This document shows positions 1 to 7,803 of a stretch of DNA of 64,000 bases, in pieces. This DNA is from Dulcicalothrix desertica PCC 7102 (lineage in GTDB: Bacteria > Cyanobacteriota > Cyanobacteriia > Cyanobacteriales > Nostocaceae). The stretch is taken from positions 21,936 to 85,935 of the forward strand of contig NZ_RSCL01000036.1 of the NCBI RefSeq assembly GCF_003991905.1, read 5' to 3'. The notes beneath the pieces are model-generated. The model was given only the letters and a program-made list of their open reading frames with translations. It was not told the DNA's origin and did no database searches. A program made the position numbers and the translations under genes. Each line of letters opens with the position of its first letter. Position 1 is the first letter of the stretch.

Positions 1-1
1 C

Positions 2-1105
2 GAAGTAATTGCCCAAACACCAGAAACGCTCGAAAGTGTGAATATCGTCAATAATTTATTCGTTGCTGACTATCTTAAAGACGCACGTAGTCAAATCAAG
101 ATTTTTGATATCAACGGTAAGTTTGTTCGTGATGTTGAATTACCAGGTATTGGGTCAGTTGGGGGTTTTGGTGGTAAACGTACTGACACCGAAACGTTTT
201 ATAGCTTTACTAGCTTTACGGCGCCTGGTACTATCTACCGTTACGATATGATAACGGGTAAAAGTAAAGTATTTAGACAACCTCAAGTAGATTTTAAACC
301 TGATGATTACGAAGTTAAACAGGTTTTCTATACGAGTAAAGATGGTACTAGAGTTCCAATGTTTATTACCCATAAAAAGGGTATTAAGCTAGATGGGAAT
401 AATCCAACATACTTATATGCATATGGTGGGTTTAACGTATCGCTAACACCAAGCTTTTCTGTCAGTAACTTGGTTTGGATGGAAATGGGTGGAGTATATG
501 CTATGCCTAGCTTACGTGGAGGTGGTGAGTATGGCGAAGACTGGCATCAAGCTGGAATGAAGCAGAATAAGCAAAATGTATTTGATGACTTTATTGCAGC
601 AGCAGAATGGTTGATAGCTAATAAATATACAAAATCCACTAAACTAGCAATTGGTGGTGGCAGTAACGGTGGACTTTTGGTAGGCACCTGTATGACACAG
701 CGTCCAGACTTATTTGGCGCCGCACTACCTGCTGTTGGTGTAATGGATATGTTGCGCTTCCATAAGTTTACCATTGGTTGGGCATGGACTGCCGAATATG
801 GTTCACCAGATAATCCAGAAGATTTCAAAACATTATACGCATATTCGCCACTACACAACCTCAAACCAGGTACAGCATATCCAGCAACCTTAATAACCAC
901 AGCAGACCACGATGATAGAGTTGTACCAGCACATAGCTTCAAATTTGCCGCAGCATTACAAGCAGCCCATAAGGGTTCGGCACCAGTGTTAATTAGAATA
1001 GAAACAAAAGCCGGACACGGAGCAGGCAAACCAACAACAAAAATTATCGAAGAAGCAGCAGATAAATGGGCATTTCTTACGCGCGTCTTAGACATGAAGA
1101 TGTAA
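2..1105 (+). CDS. Prolyl oligopeptidase, C-terminal part (cut by window edge)
   Basis: Serine peptidase of family S9A, which cleaves after proline in short peptides. The reading frame is open from base 2, so the gene starts before the window; the first in-frame GTG (position 38) is not a credible start. Numbering from that GTG, the catalytic triad is visible: nucleophile Ser209 in GGGSNGG, Asp292 in ADHDDRVVP and His327 in KAGHGAGK. The substrate-binding Arg of the DDR motif is Arg294. What is present is the end of the beta-propeller (about residues 1-85) and the complete alpha/beta-hydrolase domain. Full-length family members have about 690 residues, so roughly half is missing to the left. 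The next gene is 321 bp away, so there is no sign of an operon downstream. Family assignment is secure. Confidence 0.95.
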   Translation, partial: EVIAQTPETLESVNIVNNLFVADYLKDARSQIKIFDINGKFVRDVELPGIGSVGGFGGKRTDTETFYSFTSFTAPGTIYRYDMITGKSKVFRQPQVDFKPDDYEVKQVFYTSKDGTRVPMFITHKKGIKLDGNNPTYLYAYGGFNVSLTPSFSVSNLVWMEMGGVYAMPSLRGGGEYGEDWHQAGMKQNKQNVFDDFIAAAEWLIANKYTKSTKLAIGGGSNGGLLVGTCMTQRPDLFGAALPAVGVMDMLRFHKFTIGWAWTAEYGSPDNPEDFKTLYAYSPLHNLKPGTAYPATLITTADHDDRVVPAHSFKFAAALQAAHKGSAPVLIRIETKAGHGAGKPTTKIIEEAADKWAFLTRVLDMKM

Positions 1106-1141
1106 GATGCGTGAAAGCTTCCAAAAAATAAATTAATATCT

Positions 1142-1166
1142 TGTGGGATGGGCATCCTTGCCCGTC
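1142..1166. repeat. Dispersed repeat, GGGCATCCTTGCCC type, copy 1
   Basis: Short imperfect palindrome built on GGGCATCCTTGCCC. Two more copies occur in the window, at 12176-12205 (opposite orientation) and 63953-64000. It lies 37 bases after the peptidase stop codon. It is an interspersed repeat of the kind common in Nostocales; any terminator role is a guess. Confidence 0.7.
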
Positions 1167-1187
1167 CTGATATTGGAGGTGCCTATT

Positions 1188-1205
1188 TGTGAACCACGGT
1201 TCACA
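1188..1205. repeat. Palindrome TGTGAACC-AC-GGTTCACA, copy 1
   Basis: Two perfect 8-base arms, TGTGAACC and GGTTCACA, separated by AC. Further copies: 1883-1900 and 3548-3565 (centre GT), and a degenerate one at 63096-63113. This first copy is in the spacer between the peptidase and the secreted protein. The rest of that spacer (1106-1426) shows nothing recognisable. It could be an operator-like site or a small repeat family; a copy inside a coding sequence (3548) favours a repeat family. Confidence 0.6.
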
Positions 1206-1426
1206 TTTTACGTATATTTAGAATTAAATTGTATTATTTGCTACAAAAAATAGCGTCTTACAAGCGATGAGTCGTAAGAGCAGGACAGAGACTAGCTTAA
1301 AAACTTTTATTCATATTTTCAACTTAGCTGCATAAACTAGCTTTACCAGACATATCTAGGTTTAGAGAGAGATGTGAGGTTAAAAAACTTACATTTCTGT
1401 AAACAATAGATTAGGTAATAATTACT

Positions 1427-1861
1427 ATGAAAAAGCTTGCTATTCTCTGTTCGGCAATCGCATTGACGTTAATAGGTAACGTGGCTACACATGCAAAAGT
1501 AACATCTCAGCCCACTGTACAACAAAATTCTAACATTCCCACAAAAGTTGCTAACCCAGGAATGATTATTGCACAGGCTGGTAATCTAACTGGCGCCTGG
1601 AATTGTAACGATGGTGGTGTTTATTTTATTCGCCAAGTTGGAAATCAAATATGGTGGTATGGTCAAAGCAGTGATGGTGGACAAACTTGGTCGAATGTGT
1701 TTCAAGGAACGATTACAGGTAGCAGAATAATTGGTAGTTGGGCTGATGTTCCCAAGGGTAGTATAAGAGGTTATGGTGAAATGACACTTAGAATCTCAGG
1801 TGGACGCATTCAAAAAATCTCTGGTGGAGAGAATTTTGGTGGTAGCGTCTGGAGTCGTTAA
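1427..1861 (+). CDS. Secreted small protein with TGAW/WWYG domain
   Basis: 144-residue protein. It opens with a Sec signal peptide (KK, then a hydrophobic stretch, with likely cleavage after THA at about residue 23). After a low-complexity Gln/Asn/Pro linker (25-50) comes a compact domain rich in Trp and Gly, from GNLTGAWNC through WWYG, ADVPKG and the final Trp-Ser-Arg. I know this type as a recurring uncharacterised exported domain in cyanobacteria and other bacteria; no catalytic motif is evident. It is a single gene, with a spacer of about 320 bp upstream and about 200 bp downstream. Function is unknown and probably periplasmic. Confidence 0.8.
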   Translation: MKKLAILCSAIALTLIGNVATHAKVTSQPTVQQNSNIPTKVANPGMIIAQAGNLTGAWNCNDGGVYFIRQVGNQIWWYGQSSDGGQTWSNVFQGTITGSRIIGSWADVPKGSIRGYGEMTLRISGGRIQKISGGENFGGSVWSR

Positions 1862-1882
1862 TTCGCTCGCTCACGATTAATT

Positions 1883-1900
1883 TGTGAACCGTGGTTCACA
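1883..1900. repeat. Palindrome TGTGAACC-GT-GGTTCACA, copy 2
   Basis: Identical arms to the copy at 1188, with the central dinucleotide inverted (GT), so it is the same element in the other orientation. It sits 22 bases after the stop of the secreted protein gene. No T-run follows, so it does not look like an intrinsic terminator. Confidence 0.6.
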
Positions 1901-2065
1901 TTTGTAGGGTGCGTGAAAGTCATTACAGTTACTCAATGTAACGAAAATTAAACTGCTTTCACGCACCCGAACAGAAAATATAGGTGGCGCCACCCTTTGG
2001 ATACCTGGCTCCTGATCGAGCGTGTTAAAATGTCCCATGAGAGTCGCTTAAAATAAAAGAATTTT

Positions 2066-2652
2066 ATGCCTGCTCAATCTACGCTCTTAACAAGCAGATT
2101 GATTTTGCGCCCATTAACTCATGCAGATGCACCGTTGATTCAAAACGTGGCTAGTGTTCGTGAGATTGCTAATACGATGATTTCTATTCCTCATCCGTAT
2201 CCTGATGGGGAGGCAGAGCAATACATACAAAGACAAATTGCAGAGTTTCAGGCAGGACATTCTGTTTCATTTGTAATTGAGCGCAAATCTGAAAAAGAAT
2301 TTTGTGGAATTATCGAAGTCGAGATATAGAACGAGAACATTCTCAGGCAGAATTGAGTTTTTGGTTAGCGGTTGGTGTTTGGGGGCAAGGATATATGAGT
2401 GAAGCTTTAAAACCCTTACTTCGTTTTGGATTTGAAGACTTAGGTCTTAACACGCTTTACGCTTACCATATGATCAAAAACCCAGGTTCAGGTAAAGTAT
2501 TGCAGAAAAATGGGTTTGTACAAGAAGGGATACTACGGCAACGGGTACGGAAGTGGGGAGTATTTGAAGATGTAAAGTTATGGGCAATTCTTCGGAAAGA
2601 CTGGCAAGATGAAACTACTTATACTCAAAACGGTTATAATTTGACTTTTTAA
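2066..2652 (+). pseudogene. GNAT N-acetyltransferase (RimJ/RimL type), frameshifted
   Basis: Two overlapping frames together make one GNAT acetyltransferase of about 190 residues. The first frame (2066-2329) carries the N-terminal TSRLILRPLTHADAP motif and beta strands up to FCGII. It then reads into a TAG stop at 2327. The second frame picks up at about 2310-2325 with RDIEREHSQAELSFW, followed by the acetyl-CoA loop region GVWGQGYMSEAL and the C-terminal NPGSGKVLQKNGF. Family members read GIIGLRDIE across this point, so the break is an indel of one or two bases, with a small loss. Neither fragment alone would fold as a complete enzyme. Either this is a recent pseudogene or there is an assembly error here. 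Such enzymes acetylate N-termini or small molecules; the target is unknown. Confidence 0.8.
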
Positions 2653-2856
2653 CATGCATAAAAATATTTAAGATGCTACCCTGCCGGAAAACTACGTTAA
2701 CGTACCTCAGCATGACAGTATAAAAATATTTAAGGTGCCAAATATGACCCTGAAGACCGATATGGGTATTTAAGGCGCCTTTATATTTAATATTTTGGTG
2801 GTGAGGATTAGTTGTAAAAAATAAAATAACCTCGGTTGACTTCCGAGGGACTTTCT

Positions 2857-3912
2857 TCAAAGAGTTGCTGGTTCTCTAAGAATTTCAAATGTTTCTCCGT
2901 TGATTGTCAATTCATCGGCGCCGTTACTGCTAGCAACTGCTTCTGTTAATATTCTGGTTGCCCACTCTGTTAAGTTAAGTCCTGATGATTTAGCGATGTC
3001 TTGCATTTCTCGCTGCAAGTACGCTGGAATGTGTAAGGTTAATGCGACTGTTTCGAGTGAAGGTATTCGGGAGAGTTTTAACTCTGGTTCACTGTTACGG
3101 TAAGTCCAATACTCACATTCATGCGCGCGGGTTTCGCCATCTTTTTCCAGAAAGTTTAATTTACCTAACTGGTAACAATAGAAGTTTTCTTTTTCTTCTA
3201 GTAATTCCGGACTACAATTCAAACAGTTCCAACAACTTCGTATTGGTGTACTTGGTGTACATGATGATTTTGGCTGTGTATGTCCTGCATGTGATGTTGC
3301 TGTGTCTACACTTTGAGGTGTGTATGATTTATGCTCTGTTCGTGATTTTAGCTTCTTTTTGCCTTTACTCCTATTCGATTCAGAGTTGTCGTTTTGTTTT
3401 TGGTATGCTTTTACTACTTGAATGATGTGGGTTGCTGTGATTTTACCGTTCGGCGCCGTAGAAACTGCTTGTTGCCAAACTTTTTGTTGTTCGGATGGTG
3501 GTAATGCAGTTAATGGACGCGCTTGACGTTCGTTAGCGGGAAGAATTTGTGAACCGTGGTTCACATTTTCATAAACCGCAGCAGCATCTATCAGGTAGTA
3601 AGCGGAACGTCGGGACATTTCCCAACGGTTGATGCAATACTCCTCGAAGGTGTCGTAACATTGCCTATACAATCGCTTATCGCGCAGTATACGCAACGCT
3701 TGTCCTATTTCCCAAAATGCCCGCAAACCTCGCTGAACGGTTGATTCTAAACTTTGTAGCTCTAGAACTTCAGCTTCGGAAAGCGCTTCTGGGTTGTTGG
3801 TATTTATTTGGTCTACATTACTATTCGGAGTTGAAGCAACTGCTAATTCTTGCTCACCGCCACTAGATAGTTGAAAAGTTGCACAGGAAGCAGTAAAGTC
3901 TAGATGTTCCAT
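2857..3912 (-). CDS. DNA-binding-like protein with ParB-like helical region, Cys cluster and RHH-like tail
   Basis: 351 residues. Residues about 45-125 (from SEAEVLELQSLE to YYLIDAA) contain a helical block, with FEEYCINRWEMSRRSAYYLIDAA resembling the helix-turn-helix of plasmid/phage ParB-like and DUF3102-type proteins. A Lys/Ser-rich linker (about 180-215) follows. Next is a Cys cluster, CWNCLNC with later FYC and HEC, that could bind a metal. The tail (about 295-335, LTLHIPAYLQREMQDIAKSSGLNLTEW in part) looks like a ribbon-helix-helix. It is divergent from the XRE regulator across a 352-bp spacer. A copy of the TGTGAACC/GGTTCACA palindrome lies inside the coding sequence. Exact function is unknown; a regulator or partition-like role is inferred only from fold resemblance. 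Confidence 0.65.
   Translation of the reverse strand: MEHLDFTASCATFQLSSGGEQELAVASTPNSNVDQINTNNPEALSEAEVLELQSLESTVQRGLRAFWEIGQALRILRDKRLYRQCYDTFEEYCINRWEMSRRSAYYLIDAAAVYENVNHGSQILPANERQARPLTALPPSEQQKVWQQAVSTAPNGKITATHIIQVVKAYQKQNDNSESNRSKGKKKLKSRTEHKSYTPQSVDTATSHAGHTQPKSSCTPSTPIRSCWNCLNCSPELLEEKENFYCYQLGKLNFLEKDGETRAHECEYWTYRNSEPELKLSRIPSLETVALTLHIPAYLQREMQDIAKSSGLNLTEWATRILTEAVASSNGADELTINGETFEILREPATL
3548..3565. repeat. Palindrome TGTGAACC-GT-GGTTCACA, copy 3, inside a gene
   Basis: Same 18-base palindrome as at 1883. It lies within the minus-strand ParB/RHH-like gene, where it encodes the ENVNHGSQ stretch. Its presence in a coding frame suggests mobility or conversion rather than a fixed operator. 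Confidence 0.6.
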
Positions 3913-4027
3913 CGATATCCTTTATCTCTGGGTTAACGACTGCGTTATTGTTTATTTATCCATGAACTATCCACGGCGCCAGCACTTACTGTCACCGCTT
4001 TGTCAACGCTCTATACATATTCCGATT

Positions 4028-4058
4028 ATATTGCACATGCAATAAATAATATTGCACA
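4028..4058. promoter_or_regulatory. Candidate operator: two ATATTGCACA repeats 21 bp apart
   Basis: Within the 352-bp spacer between two divergent regulator-like genes, ATATTGCACA occurs at 4028-4037 and again at 4049-4058. Spacing start to start is 21 bp, about two helical turns. The first copy also forms a palindrome with arms TATTGCA and TGCAATA (4029-4044). This is what an operator for a dimeric regulator looks like; which protein binds is not shown. The rest of the spacer (3913-4264) is AT-rich with nothing else recognised. Confidence 0.4.
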
Positions 4059-4264
4059 AGTTCTGTGCTTTATGCAAACTTTTTACGTTTTGTATTGATT
4101 TTCCGTTCAAGGAATATAGGTAATTAGCCTTTTTTGTTTGTAGTTTCGTTTAAATTTTGCTCAAACCCTTGTAAATACAGGAGTTATACTTTTAAATAGG
4201 GTATACAAACCTTATAAATCTAAGAACGTGAGCGCTTTACCTCAACTGCTACTCAAGCGGGGGT

Positions 4265-4753
4265 ATGGTCGGCTTTACATTAAATTTGCCTGTTATTGAA
4301 GTTACCAAGGTAAAAATTGTGACTGCCACATCTGTACCATCACTCATACAAGCGCGCCAAAATCGACTAGTTCAGTTGATGGAACAGCTGTTGCAAGATG
4401 GCTGGACTCAAACTGGAATAGCTGAGTTTATTGGCGTAGAGTTTACAACGGTGTACCGCTGGGTAAAGGGGAAGACCGTTCCCGAACCGGAGTCTAGGAA
4501 CTTTGAGAAGTTAGCCCGCTTGAGTGGCGGAACTTCTCAAACGCTGCAAAAGTATCTAGATGGTGAAATAACTTTATCGGTATATCGTCAAGGTGTGGCA
4601 GGTAGGATGATGACTCAAGTAAAAAAGCGCTCGTCGAAACCCTCGAACGAGAAGATAAAGCAAGAGGTTTTAGCGAAAATTCGCTTGCTCGAACCCGCAG
4701 AAATTGCTGAAATTATTTCTGTCACTGCTGCTTTTCTAGCACAGCAAACGTAA
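4265..4753 (+). CDS. XRE-type helix-turn-helix transcriptional regulator
   Basis: 162 residues. The helix-turn-helix lies at about residues 44-75: WTQTGIAEFIGVEFTTVYRWVKGKTVP has the spacing of an XRE/Cro-type DNA-binding domain. A preceding helix is about 27-42. The C-terminal half (about 110-160) is basic, then helical (LLEPAEIAEIISVTAAFL), and may dimerise. The ATG at 4265 follows a GGGGG stretch, which is a plausible ribosome site though very close. It is divergent from the ParB/RHH-like gene, with a repeat-containing spacer that could hold its operator. Targets are unknown. Confidence 0.75.
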   Translation: MVGFTLNLPVIEVTKVKIVTATSVPSLIQARQNRLVQLMEQLLQDGWTQTGIAEFIGVEFTTVYRWVKGKTVPEPESRNFEKLARLSGGTSQTLQKYLDGEITLSVYRQGVAGRMMTQVKKRSSKPSNEKIKQEVLAKIRLLEPAEIAEIISVTAAFLAQQT

Positions 4754-4755
4754 AA

Positions 4756-4814
4756 AGTTAAGAGTTAGGAGTTAGGAGTTAGGAGTTAGGAGTTAAGAGT
4801 TGGGAGTTGGGGGA
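4756..4814. repeat. STRR heptanucleotide tandem repeat (GTTAGGA type)
   Basis: About eight tandem copies of a heptamer, AGTTAGG with variants AGTTAAG and AGTTGGG, directly after the XRE gene and running into the start of the next gene. This is the short tandemly repeated repetitive (STRR) class known from heterocystous cyanobacteria. A second array is at 16410-16514. Confidence 0.85.
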
Positions 4815-4818
4815 GGGG

Positions 4819-5637
4819 ATGCGACCAGTTAGTTGGCGAAAGCTCTTGGTTGGGGAATTTAGTTGGAAAAGGCTAGTAAGGTCTGCTGCTCTTATATATT
4901 TACTTTTTGCTGTTTTCGTCTATTTTCGGGCTGACAGTATGATTTTCTTACCTCAGCCATCTAGTTATCAAGACACAAAAGAGATTATCAAGCTTAAAAG
5001 TCGAGATGGTATTGAGCTTTCAGCGCTGCATTTAATTAATCCTGCCGCAAAGTACACTATACTCTATGCTCACGGCAACGCTGAAGATTTGGGAGATATT
5101 AGGCAAGTACTAGAGAATCTAAATGCATTAGGTTTTAATGTATTTGCCTATGACTATCGTGGTTATGGCACAAGCCAAGGAACCCCCTCAGAACAGAATG
5201 CCTACAAAGATATAGATACTGCTTATAACTATTTAACTCAAGTTTTAAAAGTGGCGCCACAAAATATTATTGTATACGGGCGTTCGGTTGGTGGTGGTTC
5301 TGCTGTAGATTTAGCAAAGAGAAAGCAAGTAGCTGGTTTAGTGTTAGAAAGTACTTTTACTTCAACTTTTCGTGTTAAAGTTCCTTTTCCAATTTTACCG
5401 TTTGACAGGTTTTCCAATATTGACAAAATCGATGATATTAAAGCACCTGTACTAGTTATGCATGGTAAAGAGGATAATGTGATTCCTTTTTGGCATAGTC
5501 AACAGCTTTTTGAGAAGGCGTCATCACCAAAGCTGAGTTTGTGGGTAGAAGGCGCCAGTCATAATGATTTTACATATGTAGCTGGGAGCCGTTACGGTAA
5601 AGTTTTAAAGGAATTTATTAACCTAATTGAAAAGTAG
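4819..5637 (+). CDS. Alpha/beta hydrolase, Bem46/ABHD13-like, membrane-anchored
   Basis: 272 residues from the ATG at 4819; an upstream in-frame TTG at 4807 lies in the STRR array and is unlikely. One membrane segment at about residues 19-36 (SAALIYLLFAVFVYF) anchors the protein, with the catalytic domain outside or facing the membrane. The fold is shown by LYAHGNAEDLG (oxyanion region) and the nucleophile elbow GRSVGG. The acid is in MHGKEDNVIPF and the His in GASHNDF. Length and motifs match the Bem46/ABHD13/ABHD17 group of serine hydrolases, which act on esters or thioesters; the substrate cannot be read from sequence. No operon partners. Confidence 0.85.
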   Translation: MRPVSWRKLLVGEFSWKRLVRSAALIYLLFAVFVYFRADSMIFLPQPSSYQDTKEIIKLKSRDGIELSALHLINPAAKYTILYAHGNAEDLGDIRQVLENLNALGFNVFAYDYRGYGTSQGTPSEQNAYKDIDTAYNYLTQVLKVAPQNIIVYGRSVGGGSAVDLAKRKQVAGLVLESTFTSTFRVKVPFPILPFDRFSNIDKIDDIKAPVLVMHGKEDNVIPFWHSQQLFEKASSPKLSLWVEGASHNDFTYVAGSRYGKVLKEFINLIEK

Positions 5638-5952
5638 TTTTATACGCTAACCTATCCTAATAACACAAGATATTGGATTGGCAAAGCGAGGAATTATATA
5701 TTTAGTTATTTGTGTATCATTGCTAAGTAACGGATTTAGTAAACCGTAAAAACACTGCTTTGCACTATCCTGCTAAAATTAAGATGGTAAAATGCACAGT
5801 TTTTAATGTAGCATTTTTTACTAGTTTTAACCGTACTGTTAGATTTTGAAATAATTTGGGTACTCTTAGAGAGTAATTAAATAATCAAATAGTACTCGAA
5901 TATTGAAACATTTAAAATCTAATTTAATAATTTTAAGGATTAATTATAGATT
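5638..5952. other. Intergenic spacer, nothing recognised
   Basis: 315 bp, very AT-rich. No repeat of the window's families, no terminator with a T-run and no clear promoter boxes were found. It presumably holds the promoter of the SDR-PhyH gene; AAGGAT at about 5936 is a weak ribosome site for the ATG at 5953. Confidence 0.4.
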
Positions 5953-7545
5953 ATGCAAGTTTGTCTAGTTACAGGTGGTAGTTCTGGTGTTGGTCTAATG
6001 ACTGCTGTTGGTTTAGCTAAATTAGATAATCATGTACTTATTGCTGGCCGTTCTGCAAGTAAAGGCTCTAAAGCTGTAGAATATATTCGTCAAACTACTG
6101 GAAATTCAAATGTTGAATTTCTTTCGCTTGACCTGGCTTCTTTAGATTCTGTTCGCAATTGTGTTAACATTTTTATCGCAAAAAAATTACCATTACATAT
6201 ATTAGTACTTAATGCAGGTATATTTAATCGCCGAGGTACAACAAAAGAAGGTTTTGAACTAATTTGGGGAACTAATTATCTAGGGCATTTTTTGCTTATA
6301 CATTTGTTATTTGATATTATGCAAAAATCTGCTCCTGGTCGCATTGTCATTGTAGCTTCAGATTTAGGATTACGACCAAATGATATTAGTTGGGATTTAT
6401 TAGTTAAAAAAACACATTTGAATTTTCTAGAATTATATTCTGTTTCTAAATTTTGTTTATTGCTATTAACACAAGAGCTTTCTCAAAAATTAGCTAACTC
6501 TCAAGTGACTGTAAATGCAGTTCATCCAGGATTTGTACAATCTAATATTACTATTTGGCATCGACTAAGTAAATATTTAGGTATCGGTATTTCTCCAGAA
6601 AATGGTGCATATAGTACTCTTGTTTGTGCTACCTCACCAAAATATTACAGTATCACTGGGCAATTTTTAGACAATCATGCTCAAGAAATTACTTTACCTT
6701 TAAATGTGCAGAATAAAGAATTATCGCAAAAATTGTGGGAGAGAAGCTTATTGTGGACAGGTTGTAATGAACCAATAAATAAACACTCAATTAGTTACGA
6801 TGGTAGCGATGGAATTTGGGGACCGTATAAGCTTAGTTTAACTAGACAAGAGATGGCTGTAATTCAAGACGAAATACTTTACAATCTTTTGCCAAATTAC
6901 TCTATTAAATTGTTGTTAAGTCACTTAATTAGAGCGATTATTAAAAAAGATTTTGGCTCAATTATGATGACGTTATCACAATATTTTTTTAAAAGTTTTA
7001 GTATGGAAAGGCACTTAGATTCGCCTGTAATTATGCAATTATGTCAAGATGAAAAATTACTAGAAGAATTAACAACACATTTAGGAGAAAATTTTTTGCT
7101 ATGGAGGTCTGAAATTTGGGCCAATTATCCTGCTCAGAAAATAATTCCTTATTGGCATCAAGATTCATACCCTTACTTGATTAAAAGTCAATCTAAAAAT
7201 ATTTATGCTTATATCGCTTTAACAGAAATTAATGAATATAATGGTTTTGAATATATTCCAAAAAAATATCTTCAAAATTGCTCTATAAAAATTACTGACC
7301 CTTTCAGTGGTAATAAGTTTTTTGAAATTCCTGAAGAAGTTACAAAAAAGGCGATTCCCGTACTGTTACAACCAGGTGAATTTATATTATTTACTGATGA
7401 GCTTATACATTGTTCTTTACGCAATAATAGCGGTAAAGTAAGAATCGCTTTAACTCTAAGATTAACTCAGTCAGGTACAAAAGTTTTACAGGGTTATACT
7501 TCTAATTATTACCAACCAATAACTTTGCACTCAAAAAATAGCTAA
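5953..7545 (+). CDS. SDR-PhyH fusion: short-chain dehydrogenase plus Fe(II)/2-oxoglutarate dioxygenase-like domain
   Basis: 530 residues with two enzyme domains. Residues 1-260 are a short-chain dehydrogenase: cofactor loop TGGSSGVG (7-14), NAG at 87-89, Ser136, and the catalytic Tyr162 and Lys166 in YSVSK. The arrangement recalls the retinol-dehydrogenase/protochlorophyllide-reductase branch. After a helical linker (about 265-350), residues about 360-510 look like a phytanoyl-CoA dioxygenase (PhyH). They have metal ligands His402 and Asp404 (HQD) and His486, and Arg497 in place for 2-oxoglutarate. Both active sites appear intact, so the protein could oxidise or hydroxylate and then reduce or dehydrogenate the same substrate. 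It stands alone between long spacers. The substrate is unknown, and this pairing in one chain is not one I recognise. Confidence 0.8.
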   Translation: MQVCLVTGGSSGVGLMTAVGLAKLDNHVLIAGRSASKGSKAVEYIRQTTGNSNVEFLSLDLASLDSVRNCVNIFIAKKLPLHILVLNAGIFNRRGTTKEGFELIWGTNYLGHFLLIHLLFDIMQKSAPGRIVIVASDLGLRPNDISWDLLVKKTHLNFLELYSVSKFCLLLLTQELSQKLANSQVTVNAVHPGFVQSNITIWHRLSKYLGIGISPENGAYSTLVCATSPKYYSITGQFLDNHAQEITLPLNVQNKELSQKLWERSLLWTGCNEPINKHSISYDGSDGIWGPYKLSLTRQEMAVIQDEILYNLLPNYSIKLLLSHLIRAIIKKDFGSIMMTLSQYFFKSFSMERHLDSPVIMQLCQDEKLLEELTTHLGENFLLWRSEIWANYPAQKIIPYWHQDSYPYLIKSQSKNIYAYIALTEINEYNGFEYIPKKYLQNCSIKITDPFSGNKFFEIPEEVTKKAIPVLLQPGEFILFTDELIHCSLRNNSGKVRIALTLRLTQSGTKVLQGYTSNYYQPITLHSKNS

Positions 7546-7609
7546 CTTTATATTTCTCAACTAACCTCAACGACTCTAATTTTTTGACACAGCTTCTATT
7601 ATATCCGCA

Positions 7610-7740
7610 CCTTTGCTGGCGCCACCCAAATGTGGAGCTTTAACTCACCGGAATGCACCAGTCCGAGAAACCGGGCATAAGAGCGAAAAATTTTGCGCGC
7701 GTACCTTTAATTTGTCGTACAGAAGCCCGGTTTCTTAGGC
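7610..7740. repeat. Dispersed repeat with GAAACCGGGC and GCCCGGTTTCTT arms
   Basis: Contains CGGAATGCACCA, then GAGAAACCGGGC, and about 50 bases later the complementary GCCCGGTTTCTT. It is thus an imperfect inverted repeat. A related copy, with CGGAATGCACCA and GAAACCGGGCTTCT, is at about 29250-29310, and the AGAAACCTGG element at 25913 is similar in build. This is a nonautonomous intergenic repeat family of cyanobacteria. Confidence 0.6.
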
Positions 7741-7803
7741 TTTAACCAAGAAAAATTAGACACTTAAGTATTGGCAACCAGCTTATGCTACTAGCGGATG
7801 TTT

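Noticed and set aside
547..1155. Long minus-strand open frame opposite the prolyl oligopeptidase
   Set aside because: It is the antisense of a gene with a full catalytic triad and has no domain of its own.
2302..2329. Programmed ribosomal frameshift in the acetyltransferase
   Set aside because: No slippery heptamer or downstream structure is evident, and GNAT enzymes are not known to use one; a simple indel explains it.
4756..4814. Possible CRISPR array
   Set aside because: Units are 7 bases without spacers and match the STRR class; no cas genes are present in the window.
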